From the NCBI GenBank assembly GCA_031265875.1, contig JAISCA010000040.1, positions 1 through 32,112 on the forward strand: DNA of 32,112 nucleotides, in the 5' to 3' direction. This DNA comes from Propionibacteriaceae bacterium. Lineage in GTDB: Bacteria; Actinomycetota; Actinomycetes; Propionibacteriales; Propionibacteriaceae. Under the pieces are notes generated by a model. The model saw nothing but the letters and a program-made list of their open reading frames with translations. It did not search any database and had not been told where the DNA came from. Both the position numbers and the translations under genes were made by a program. Shown here in pieces: positions 8,261-14,760 of the stretch (position 1 is its first letter; the number at the start of each line of letters is the position of its first letter).

Positions 8261-9004
8261 CTACTGTTCCGGCAGTCCGACCAGGGCGCGGGCGGCGTCC
8301 TCGTCCAGCTGGCCGGTCTCCGTCCGTATCTGCGCGGTGATGTCCTGGCCGTCCAAGAGGAAGACGGGCCAGTCGACGATCTGCCGACCGCTGGCCCGGG
8401 CGGCCTGATCGACCTGGTCGACGAAGGCGGCGGTGGCGTCGGTGTCATAACAGGTCTGGTAGGCGGACACGGCGGCGTCGCTGGCGCTGATGATATTGAC
8501 GATCTCACGCAGGTTCTGACTGTTCAACTCGTATTGGTGGTAGTAGAGCAGGCGCATGAAGAAGCCGTAGTCCAGAGTCGAGTCGGCGCAGGCCGCCGCG
8601 ATGGCGCTCCGGCGGGCGATGGCTTGGGCGGCTGGATCCCCCTCCGGCCCATTGATGTCGCGGATCTCGACCTGGACGCCGACGCCGCTGGCGTCCAGCG
8701 TGACGGACTCGTAGAACTCGATCATGGGATCCACGCAACCGACGCAGGAGTAGTCGCTGTATATGACCACTTCATGGCTGGGCTGGCTGACCTGGTTGAC
8801 GTAGATGCCCAGGTCGCCGGCGCTGGCGTGGGGCGGGTGACTGAAATCAGGTTTTATGAAGCCCAAGAGTTGGTAGACCAAGCAAGCCAGAGCGATGGCG
8901 CCGACGATCAGGCCCCAGCCGGCCCCAGTGCGCCGACGGCGCCGCCGGGTCTGCTCAGCCTTGACCTGGCGGCTGGTCTGGGCCGGGCGGTGTTGGCGGG
9001 ACAT
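8261..9004 (-). CDS. Membrane-anchored DsbA-like thioredoxin-fold protein, CVGC active site
   Basis: 247 residues: a basic cytoplasmic head with an arginine cluster (20-25), one membrane helix (about 29-50), then an extracytoplasmic DsbA-like domain. The redox motif is C87-V-G-C90 in the IYSDYSCVGC context. A second cysteine pair (AAACAD and YQTCYD) is shared with both upstream paralogs and probably forms a structural disulfide. The cis-proline loop reads VDWPVFLLDG, with Trp before Pro instead of the usual Thr/Val, and the second half is the least conserved of the three. It is the last gene of the four-gene minus-strand block; its start is 6 nt after the stop of the preceding paralog. Expected role: thiol-disulfide exchange in the cell envelope, possibly with a narrower or reductive function. 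Confidence 0.8.
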   Translation of the reverse strand: MSRQHRPAQTSRQVKAEQTRRRRRRTGAGWGLIVGAIALACLVYQLLGFIKPDFSHPPHASAGDLGIYVNQVSQPSHEVVIYSDYSCVGCVDPMIEFYESVTLDASGVGVQVEIRDINGPEGDPAAQAIARRSAIAAACADSTLDYGFFMRLLYYHQYELNSQNLREIVNIISASDAAVSAYQTCYDTDATAAFVDQVDQAARASGRQIVDWPVFLLDGQDITAQIRTETGQLDEDAARALVGLPEQ

Positions 9005-9010
9005 GGCCGG

Positions 9011-9826
9011 TCAGATGCCCAGCAGTTGCTTGAGCTTGTTGGCCGGGCTGGTGGCGGTCGTGATCTCAGCCGTGACGTCCTCGCCGTTGAGCCAGATCCG
9101 AGGCGTGCCCGTGATGCCGGCCTTGGCGGCGGCCTCGTCCACGTCGCGGGTGAAGCGACCGGTCGACTGGTTGTCGTAACAGGTTTGGAAACGAGTCAAC
9201 TGGTCTCCGCTCAAGCCCACCTCGGTCGGGATCTGGACGCGCAGCAGATCGTCTGTGTAGCCGTCGCCCTCGACGGCCGGCTGGTTGGCGTAGATGGCGC
9301 TGTAGAAGGGGTAGTAGACCCCGACCGTGTCAGCGCAGGCGGCGGCCAGGGTGGCCCGGGTCGAGGAACGCAGATTGGGTGAGCCGACTTGGCTGTTGGC
9401 GTAATCCAACATGATCAGGGTGTGGAACTCGATGCGCACCCGGCCGGAGTCGACGGCCTGCTGTAGCACCGTCGCGATGGCGTCGTGCACGCTCTTGCAG
9501 CCCGGGCACTGGAAGTCGGAGTAGATCACCAGCAGCGGTGTCGACTCGTCCGTCACCGTCGGGGTGATGGTGATGCCGTCGCGCGCGGCGGTGGCATTGG
9601 GCGGCACCTCGTCGCCGCCGGGGCGATTGGTCGAGTTGATCCCCCAGACCGCCAGCGAGACGACCAAGGCGACGCCCAGCACGCCGGCCAGGACGGCGAT
9701 CAGACGGTTACGGCGCTGCCGCTGGGCCAAGGCTTGGCGCTGGGCTTCCAACTGCTCCCGGCGGCTGACGCGGGCGGCGCCGGCGGAACCGTGGGAGGTC
9801 TGAGACTTGCGTTTGGACGAGGCCAT
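9011..9826 (-). CDS. Membrane-anchored DsbA-like thioredoxin-fold protein, CPGC active site
   Basis: 271 residues with a basic N-terminus, a membrane helix at about 42-62 (RLIAVLAGVLGVALVVSLAVW) and an extracytoplasmic thioredoxin fold with insert. The active site is C107-P-G-C110 (IYSDFQCPGC), the cis-proline loop is ITGTPRIWLNG, and the extra cysteine pair (AAACAD, FQTCYD) is kept. This is the architecture of actinobacterial DsbA/MdbA-type oxidases that introduce disulfides into exported proteins. AGGTG lies 6 nt before the ATG. A candidate promoter in the 74-bp gap upstream means it may also be expressed separately from the two genes before it. Confidence 0.88.
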   Translation of the reverse strand: MASSKRKSQTSHGSAGAARVSRREQLEAQRQALAQRQRRNRLIAVLAGVLGVALVVSLAVWGINSTNRPGGDEVPPNATAARDGITITPTVTDESTPLLVIYSDFQCPGCKSVHDAIATVLQQAVDSGRVRIEFHTLIMLDYANSQVGSPNLRSSTRATLAAACADTVGVYYPFYSAIYANQPAVEGDGYTDDLLRVQIPTEVGLSGDQLTRFQTCYDNQSTGRFTRDVDEAAAKAGITGTPRIWLNGEDVTAEITTATSPANKLKQLLGI

Positions 9827-9862
9827 CGGACGGACACCTAACTGTGCGAAGGTTCGGCACCG

Positions 9863-9890
9863 ATTATGTCAGGTGGGCTGGCCGGTCACC
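9863..9890 (-). promoter_or_regulatory. Candidate internal promoter in front of the CPGC DsbA-like gene
   Basis: On the minus strand CATAAT (9863-9868) is 5 of 6 to the -10 consensus, with GGTGAC (9885-9890) 16 nt upstream as a weak -35. The predicted leader to the ATG at 9826 is about 30 nt and contains the AGGTG ribosome site. Confidence 0.35.
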
Positions 9891-9900
9891 AGCGCGCCCG

Positions 9901-10713
9901 TCAGCCGTTGGCTTGGTCGATGGCCGTCCGCAGCGTGTTCGGGTCGTTGGGGTCGAGGTCGAGCGTCTGCCCGTCCAGGACGTAGGACGGGGTGCCTCTG
10001 ACACCGGCCTCGATGGCCCGCTGGTAGACCGTCTGGACGAACTCCAAGGTGGCGCGGGAGTCGTAGCACTGCTGGAAGCTGGCCAGAGCCTCACCGCTCA
10101 GACCGAGCTGGCCGGGGATCGTCGAGCGCAACAGGTCGTCGCTGTAGCCGTCGCCCTCGGTGGCCGGCTGATTGGCGTAGATGGCCTCGTAGAAGGGGTA
10201 GTAGACGCCGAAGAAGTCGGAACAGGCGGCGGCCACGGCGGCCCGGGTGGAGGCGTCGTTGCCGAGGTTGCCGTCCAGGAAGGTCATGGTGTGGATCTCG
10301 AGCCGCAGGCGGCCGGCCGCCACTGCTTCGGAGATGACCGGGGTGAAGACCTGATCGAAGATCTTGCACCAAGGGCACTGGTAATCCTGGTAGATGATCA
10401 GGAGCGGAGCCTGGGGCGGCGCGTCCGGGGTGGCCAGGACGCCCGAGTAGTCGGCGTTGGCGTGCGGTGGGGCCACCGCCGGTTGGGCCGGGACGGCTGG
10501 AGCGGTCTCCGTCGGGTCCTGGGTGGCCGAAGCGGTGGGATCGTTGGACAGGTCGGCCTGGCCGTTCGACTGGCCGCTCAGGCGGGGCCATAGGGCGAAG
10601 ACGACGATCAGACCGATGGCGGCCAGGGCGGTGACGACGGCCACGATGGTGGTGCGGCGGGCTTGTCCGGCGGCGTCGGGGCCAGGGGTGGCGGTCGGGG
10701 GTTGAACGGTCAC
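9901..10713 (-). CDS. Membrane-anchored DsbA-like thioredoxin-fold protein, CPWC active site
   Basis: 270 residues: membrane helix at about 22-42, a Pro/Ala/Thr-rich linker (50-100), then the DsbA-like domain with C113-P-W-C116 (IYQDYQCPWC), cis-proline loop RGTPSYVLDG and the extra cysteine pair (AAACSD, FQQCYD). I chose the GTG at 10713 because AGGA (10720-10723) lies 6 nt upstream of it; the ATG at 10719 directly abuts that AGGA and the TTG at 10728 has no ribosome site. It is the first DsbA-like gene after the MauE-like gene, separated from it by 131 bp holding two strong inverted repeats. Its CPWC dipeptide differs from the CPGC and CVGC of its neighbours, which suggests a different redox potential. 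Confidence 0.87.
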   Translation of the reverse strand: MTVQPPTATPGPDAAGQARRTTIVAVVTALAAIGLIVVFALWPRLSGQSNGQADLSNDPTASATQDPTETAPAVPAQPAVAPPHANADYSGVLATPDAPPQAPLLIIYQDYQCPWCKIFDQVFTPVISEAVAAGRLRLEIHTMTFLDGNLGNDASTRAAVAAACSDFFGVYYPFYEAIYANQPATEGDGYSDDLLRSTIPGQLGLSGEALASFQQCYDSRATLEFVQTVYQRAIEAGVRGTPSYVLDGQTLDLDPNDPNTLRTAIDQANG

Positions 10714-10741
10714 AATCATTCCTCGCAATCGACGACGGGCT

Positions 10742-10773
10742 CCGAACCGGCCGATCCGGAGCGGCCGGTTCGG
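10742..10773. repeat. Perfect 12-bp inverted repeat between the MauE-like and DsbA-like genes
   Basis: CCGAACCGGCCG and CGGCCGGTTCGG, 12 of 12 complementary, flank an 8-nt loop that itself contains TCCGGA. It is the strongest single stem of this size in the window. No T-run follows on either strand, so it is not a standard intrinsic terminator; it could be a processing or attenuating hairpin or a regulator site just upstream of the CPWC gene. Confidence 0.6.
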
Positions 10774-10811
10774 GGACCAGTCTTCCAGATCGGCCCAAAG
10801 CTTTTTCGCTG

Positions 10812-10841
10812 GCGCTCCGTCGGCCCAACTAGCGGGAGCGC
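10812..10841 (-). terminator. Hairpin directly after the MauE-like gene
   Basis: On the minus strand GCGCTCC and GGAGCGC (7 bp) flank a 16-nt loop, starting 3 nt after the stop of the MauE-like gene. There is no U-run after it (an A-run follows), so it may only pause transcription or protect the 3' end. Confidence 0.3.
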
Positions 10842-10844
10842 GGC

Positions 10845-11360
10845 CTAGTCCGCTTCAGGGCGGTCCAGGGGCGGGAAGAGCCAGGCGTCCAAGCTGACCA
10901 GGCGGCCGGGCCGCCAGACCAGCCAAGCGGCGGTCAGGAGCAAGCCGAGGTCACGGGCCAAGTCGAGGGGGTACTGCTTGATGGCCTGTTCAGCCGCGAT
11001 CTCGCCGCCGCCGCCGAAACAACCGCAGTCGATGGAGATGCCACGGGCCCAGACGCTGGCCAGCCCGATCATGAAAGCCACCATCAAGAGGCCGCCGATC
11101 AGGGCGGTCCAGCGGGTGAAGAGGCCGATCACGATGGCGCACCCGACCAACAACTCGGCCACCGGCAGGACGTAACCGACTAGGCGGGTCAAGCCGAAGG
11201 GCAGGAGCTGGAAGGCCCGCACCGCCGTCACCGAGGTCTCCAGATCGGCCACCTTGGAGGCCCCGGCCCAGAGCAAGACGATGCCCAGGATCAAACGGCA
11301 GGCCAGGCTGACCCAGTTCAAGGGGTCGCGCCAAAGGCTGACCGGACGGATGGCAGGCAT
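10845..11360 (-). CDS. MauE/DoxX-family integral membrane redox protein
   Basis: 171 residues with four hydrophobic segments (about 17-34, 60-80, 85-105 and 131-148), the size and topology of MauE/DoxX-type proteins. Between helices 3 and 4 is ISIDCGCFGGGG with C112 and C114, the CGCF(G) motif of the MauE branch; Asp111 precedes it. MauE is required for disulfide formation in methylamine dehydrogenase, and MauE-like proteins are often found next to thioredoxin-fold proteins. Here it heads a block of three DsbA-like genes and no DsbB or VKOR gene is in the window, so it is a plausible electron acceptor for them (inference). The ATG has no ribosome site; TATGAT lies 6 nt upstream, suggesting a leaderless transcript. 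Confidence 0.82.
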   Translation of the reverse strand: MPAIRPVSLWRDPLNWVSLACRLILGIVLLWAGASKVADLETSVTAVRAFQLLPFGLTRLVGYVLPVAELLVGCAIVIGLFTRWTALIGGLLMVAFMIGLASVWARGISIDCGCFGGGGEIAAEQAIKQYPLDLARDLGLLLTAAWLVWRPGRLVSLDAWLFPPLDRPEAD

Positions 11361-11366
11361 GGCGTC

Positions 11367-11372
11367 ATCATA
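11367..11372 (-). promoter_or_regulatory. Candidate -10 box for the leaderless MauE-like gene
   Basis: TATGAT on the minus strand (5 of 6 to TATAAT) ends 6 nt before the ATG at 11360. There is no Shine-Dalgarno. It lies back to back with the folC -10 candidate, about 40 bp apart. Confidence 0.45.
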
Positions 11373-11410
11373 CTGGCCGGCTCAGGCCGCCGATCGGAGC
11401 GGCCAAGCCA

Positions 11411-11416
11411 TATGCT
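11411..11416 (+). promoter_or_regulatory. Candidate -10 box for leaderless folC
   Basis: TATGCT ends 8 nt before the folC ATG at 11425. A GAGG lies only 4 nt before the ATG, too close for a good ribosome site, so a leaderless or near-leaderless transcript is the better reading. Confidence 0.4.
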
Positions 11417-11424
11417 GAGGTGCT

Positions 11425-12753
11425 ATGCCAAGCTCTCAGACTCGACTCGACCATGCCGCCGTGGTGGCCGAATTGGACCGCCGCTGGCCCGAACAGCAGG
11501 TGGCCAAGGGCACGGCCCGGATCGCCGCCCTGCTCGATCTCTTGGGCCAGCCCCAACGGAGCGCGCCCATGATCCACCTGACCGGCACCAACGGCAAAGG
11601 TTCGACCGCCATCATGATCGACGCCTTGCTGCGGGCCGAGGGCTTGCGCACCGGACGTTTCAGCTCCCCCCACTTGGTCGACCCGACCGAACGGGTGGCG
11701 GTGGACGGCCGGCCGATCGACCCGGCCACCTTCGATCGGGCCTGGGCCGAGTTGGCCGGCCCAGTCGAACTGATCGACGCCGCCCGCGTCGACGGCCACC
11801 GTCTGACCTACTTCGAGATCATGACCGCCTTGGCCCACGTCGTCTTCGCCGACGCCCCGGTCGACGTCCTGGTGATCGAGGTCGGTCTGGGCGGCGGTTG
11901 GGACGCCACCAACGTGGCTGACGCGGCGGTCGCCGTGGTGACGCCGATCGACTTCGACCACACCGACCTGCTGGGCGACAGCCTGGCTGAGATAGCGGCC
12001 GAGAAGGCCGGCGTCATCAAGCCTGGCTCCTACGCCGTGCTGGCTAGACAAGCCCCCCAAGCGGCGGCTGTGTTGGAGCGGCGCTGCGCCGAGGTCGGCG
12101 CTCAGGCTCTACGGCAAGGCGTCGACTTCGATCTCTTGGAGCGGCGCCTGGCGGTCGGCGGGCAGGCCATCCGTTGGAGCGGGGCGGCCGGCGCGATCGG
12201 TCCGCTCAGTCTGCCTTTGCACGGCGCGGCCATGGCCCAGAACGCGGCTGTCGCCCTGGCCGCGGTCGAGGCCTTCCACGGTCTGCGCCCGCTGGAGGAG
12301 GCCGTGGCGGAAGCGGGGTTGGCCGACGTCGTGGCGCCGGCCCGGACCGAGGTGGTGCGGCGGGGCCCCACCGTCGTGCTCGACACCTGTCACAACCCGG
12401 CGGCGGTCCAGGCCACCTTGGCGGCGGTCGAGGAGGCTTTCGACTTCTCGCCCTTGATCGTGGTCTGGGGCACCATGGCGGACAAAGACATCGACACCGT
12501 TCTGGAGCTGTTGGACAGCTCCGTGGCGGTCCTGGTGGCGACTCAGGCCGACGCCGCCCGGGCTCTGCCGGCCGAGCGCTTGGGCCAGTTGGCGGAGTCC
12601 GTGCTGGGCGCGGAGCGAGTCATCGTGCGGCCTCAGTTGGCCGACGCCTTGGACCAAGCGGTCGAATTGGCCGACCGAGCCGGGCCGACGGCTGGCGTCT
12701 TGGTGGCCGGGTCCTTCCGCTTGGCCGGGCAAGCCCGCCAATTGCTGGTCTAG
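11425..12753 (+). CDS. folC: Bifunctional folylpolyglutamate synthase / dihydrofolate synthase
   Basis: 442 residues, the usual length of FolC. The Mur-ligase-type P-loop is TGTNGKGS (53-60), followed by the family-specific FSSPHLVDPTERV and by LGGGWDATNV (canonical GLGGRLDATN), with the DHTD segment and the C-terminal glutamate-ligase domain (VLDTCHNPAA, the HNP motif; then VWGTMADKD). FolC adds L-glutamate to dihydropteroate and folates in the cytosol. Downstream of valS it is part of the conserved actinobacterial valS-folC neighbourhood, although valS is inverted and separated here by the ABC and DsbA blocks. A weak hairpin at 12816-12833 may end the transcript. Confidence 0.94.
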   Translation: MPSSQTRLDHAAVVAELDRRWPEQQVAKGTARIAALLDLLGQPQRSAPMIHLTGTNGKGSTAIMIDALLRAEGLRTGRFSSPHLVDPTERVAVDGRPIDPATFDRAWAELAGPVELIDAARVDGHRLTYFEIMTALAHVVFADAPVDVLVIEVGLGGGWDATNVADAAVAVVTPIDFDHTDLLGDSLAEIAAEKAGVIKPGSYAVLARQAPQAAAVLERRCAEVGAQALRQGVDFDLLERRLAVGGQAIRWSGAAGAIGPLSLPLHGAAMAQNAAVALAAVEAFHGLRPLEEAVAEAGLADVVAPARTEVVRRGPTVVLDTCHNPAAVQATLAAVEEAFDFSPLIVVWGTMADKDIDTVLELLDSSVAVLVATQADAARALPAERLGQLAESVLGAERVIVRPQLADALDQAVELADRAGPTAGVLVAGSFRLAGQARQLLV

Positions 12754-13038
12754 ACCCCAAATCTCCTTCTTCCGCTTCACCGGGCGCGATCTGGCGTTCT
12801 CGATAATCCGGGGGCTGAGCCGGACTCGGCTCATTCCTCAGCGGCGCAGAGGTCCAGCGCTCTAGCGCAGGATGGCTGGGACCGGTGACAAGGCGGCGTT
12901 CAGGCAGCAGACTAGTCGGAGCGAATCTCCTCGTCCTCAGGTTCGCCTCGACTCAGCGCCGGCCTCGACCGGGCGCGGCGGCCCGGCCCGACCGGTCCTT
13001 GAGGACGCGGACGGAGCGGAAGCGAACGGAGGCTGGAC
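12754..13038. other. Intergenic stretch between folC and the solute-binding lipoprotein gene
   Basis: 285 bp with no supported gene. It holds a stem TGAGCCG-GACT-CGGCTCA (12816-12833, 7 bp) followed by a short TTCCTC, a weak terminator candidate for folC. GATAAT occurs at 12802-12807, but no matching -35 or nearby start supports a promoter. Short GTG-initiated frames entering the lipoprotein gene out of frame were not accepted. Confidence 0.4.
12816..12833 (+). terminator. Weak hairpin terminator candidate after folC
   Basis: A perfect 7-bp stem with a GACT tetraloop, 62 nt after the folC stop. Only two T bases follow, so termination would be inefficient or Rho-assisted. Confidence 0.35.
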
Positions 13039-14640
13039 GTGACGGTGAGACGGACTTCGGATTGGCTCAGGGCTGGGCTGTGTCTAGGCCTAGCGGTGGC
13101 CGGGTCGGCCGGCCTGGTGGCCTGCCAGCCGGAGGAGCCAGCCGATCAGCCGTCGCATTCGCCCCAGCCCAGTTTGGGCGGCGTCATTGGAGTCGGCCTA
13201 GCGGAGGACATCGGACCGCTCGACCCGACCGTGGCGTCGACCAGGGGGGCGGCTGAGATCTTGCCGCACTTCTGCGAGTCGCTCTACGCCGAGGACGCCG
13301 AGGGCCAGATCGTGCCCCGGCTGGCGACCAGGGAGCCCCAGGTCGACAGCCGCCAGGACGTCACCTGGGTAGAGATCGAGTTGCGCACCGACGCCCACTT
13401 CGCCGACGGCTCCAGCTTCGACGCCGCCGCCGTCAAAGCCACCCTGGAGCGCTACCTCAGCTTCCCCGGTTCGCCGCGCGCCGCCGCCCTGGCCGGGGTC
13501 AGCGAGATACGGGTGCTGGAGGACGACGTGGTGGCCCTGCTCCTGCCCGGACAGAGCTACGACCTGGAGGACGACTTCGCCCAGCGCTTGACCGGTTTCG
13601 CCGGCGCCGTCTTAGCGCCGGCCCAGGTGGCCACAGCCGGCGATCAGGCGATTCCCCGGCCGATCTGCGTCGCCCCCTTCCAGATCGACCGTTCGGAAGC
13701 GGACGGCTCGGTCGTGCTGGTGCGCGACCCCTCCTACTACGGAGCTGATCAGGTCAATTTGGACGGGTTGGTCTATCGGTCGTACGACGACGCCGAGCGG
13801 CGCGACCAGGCCTTGATCGCAGGGGAGATCGATCTAGCCGTCCACCTGCTGCCGCAGGATCTGACGGTCCTCAACCAGCAGCCGGGGATCGAGGTCGACC
13901 GGGCCCCCGGCCGGGAACTGCTCAATCTGACGATCAACCTGGTCCACCCGGAGTCGCCTTTGGCCGACAGCGGGGAATTGCGTCGCGCCTTCCTAGCCGC
14001 GATCAGCCGCGACGGCGTCAACCGGACCGTCTACGGCAGTCAGTTCGCGACGGCTTGCAGTTTCGTGCCGTCACGTTCGTCGGCCGCCACCGAACTGACC
14101 CGGACCTGCCGCAGCGACGATCTGCTCCAAGCCCAAGCTCTGGTGGCGGCGTCCGGTTGGACACCGCCGATCCGGCTCAGTTTGACCGTGGCCCAAACCC
14201 CGGATCAGATCCAAGCCGGTCAGGTCATCCGCCAGCTGGTGGCTGGGGCCGGTTTCGACCTCGAAGTGATCGAGGCGACACCCTTGGAGCAGGCCACCCT
14301 TGGCCTAAGCGGCGACTTCATGGTCCTGCTGCAGCGTTACGACCAGTCGGACGACCCGGCTCAGATCTTCCGTCAGCTCTATCTGGCCGGCGGCTCGGCC
14401 AACCTGGGCGGCTTGAACGACCCGGTTTTAGCTGACCTGGCCGAACCGCTCGGCCAAGCCAGCGACGGACGGCGTCAGGGCCGTGTGCTGGACCAAGTGG
14501 TGACACGGCTGGACGAATTGGCCCCTGGCATGACCCTGGTCTGGATCGACCGTCTGACGGCCCAGCGGGACGATGTCACCGGTGTCGTCCTGGGCCCGAC
14601 CGGTGGAGCCATCCTGACCGGCGCCGCCCGTCTGATCTGA
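13039..14640 (+). CDS. Extracellular solute-binding lipoprotein, family 5 (ABC importer type)
   Basis: 533 residues with a lipoprotein signal: basic start, hydrophobic stretch 11-28 and lipobox LVAC with Cys29 as the predicted lipidated residue. The mature part resembles DppA/OppA-type family 5 binding proteins: GAAEILPHFCESLYAEDAEG near the N-terminus, then FADGSSFDAAAVKATLERYL and the ADQVNLDGLVYRSYDD and ELRRAFLAAISRD segments. Such proteins capture peptides, nickel chelates or sugars outside the membrane. No permease or ATPase genes flank it, so it is an orphan binding protein that must share a transporter encoded elsewhere or act as a sensor. GTG start with GGAGG 6 nt upstream. Substrate cannot be read from the sequence. 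Confidence 0.85.
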   Translation: MTVRRTSDWLRAGLCLGLAVAGSAGLVACQPEEPADQPSHSPQPSLGGVIGVGLAEDIGPLDPTVASTRGAAEILPHFCESLYAEDAEGQIVPRLATREPQVDSRQDVTWVEIELRTDAHFADGSSFDAAAVKATLERYLSFPGSPRAAALAGVSEIRVLEDDVVALLLPGQSYDLEDDFAQRLTGFAGAVLAPAQVATAGDQAIPRPICVAPFQIDRSEADGSVVLVRDPSYYGADQVNLDGLVYRSYDDAERRDQALIAGEIDLAVHLLPQDLTVLNQQPGIEVDRAPGRELLNLTINLVHPESPLADSGELRRAFLAAISRDGVNRTVYGSQFATACSFVPSRSSAATELTRTCRSDDLLQAQALVAASGWTPPIRLSLTVAQTPDQIQAGQVIRQLVAGAGFDLEVIEATPLEQATLGLSGDFMVLLQRYDQSDDPAQIFRQLYLAGGSANLGGLNDPVLADLAEPLGQASDGRRQGRVLDQVVTRLDELAPGMTLVWIDRLTAQRDDVTGVVLGPTGGAILTGAARLI

Positions 14641-14760
14641 CGGGCCGCTCGGCTCGACTCGGGCGTCGTTACATCCGACCGGCTGCGGGCCTCAGCGGAC
14701 CGGGGCCGACGGTCGATCGCTCGAGCGGAGTCGTCCGACGGGTCTGCCAGACTGGGAAGC

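Noticed and set aside
10812-10841. A strong intrinsic terminator after the MauE-like gene
   Set aside because: The stem is good but an A-run rather than a U-run follows in the transcript, so only a weak call is given.
11361-11424. A riboswitch in front of folC
   Set aside because: Only about 60 bp separate two divergent starts; there is no room for a known folate (THF) aptamer and a -10 box lies 8 nt before the ATG.
12885-13256. A short GTG-initiated frame before and into the lipoprotein gene
   Set aside because: Arg/Gly-rich, overlaps the lipoprotein coding start out of frame and has no ribosome site.
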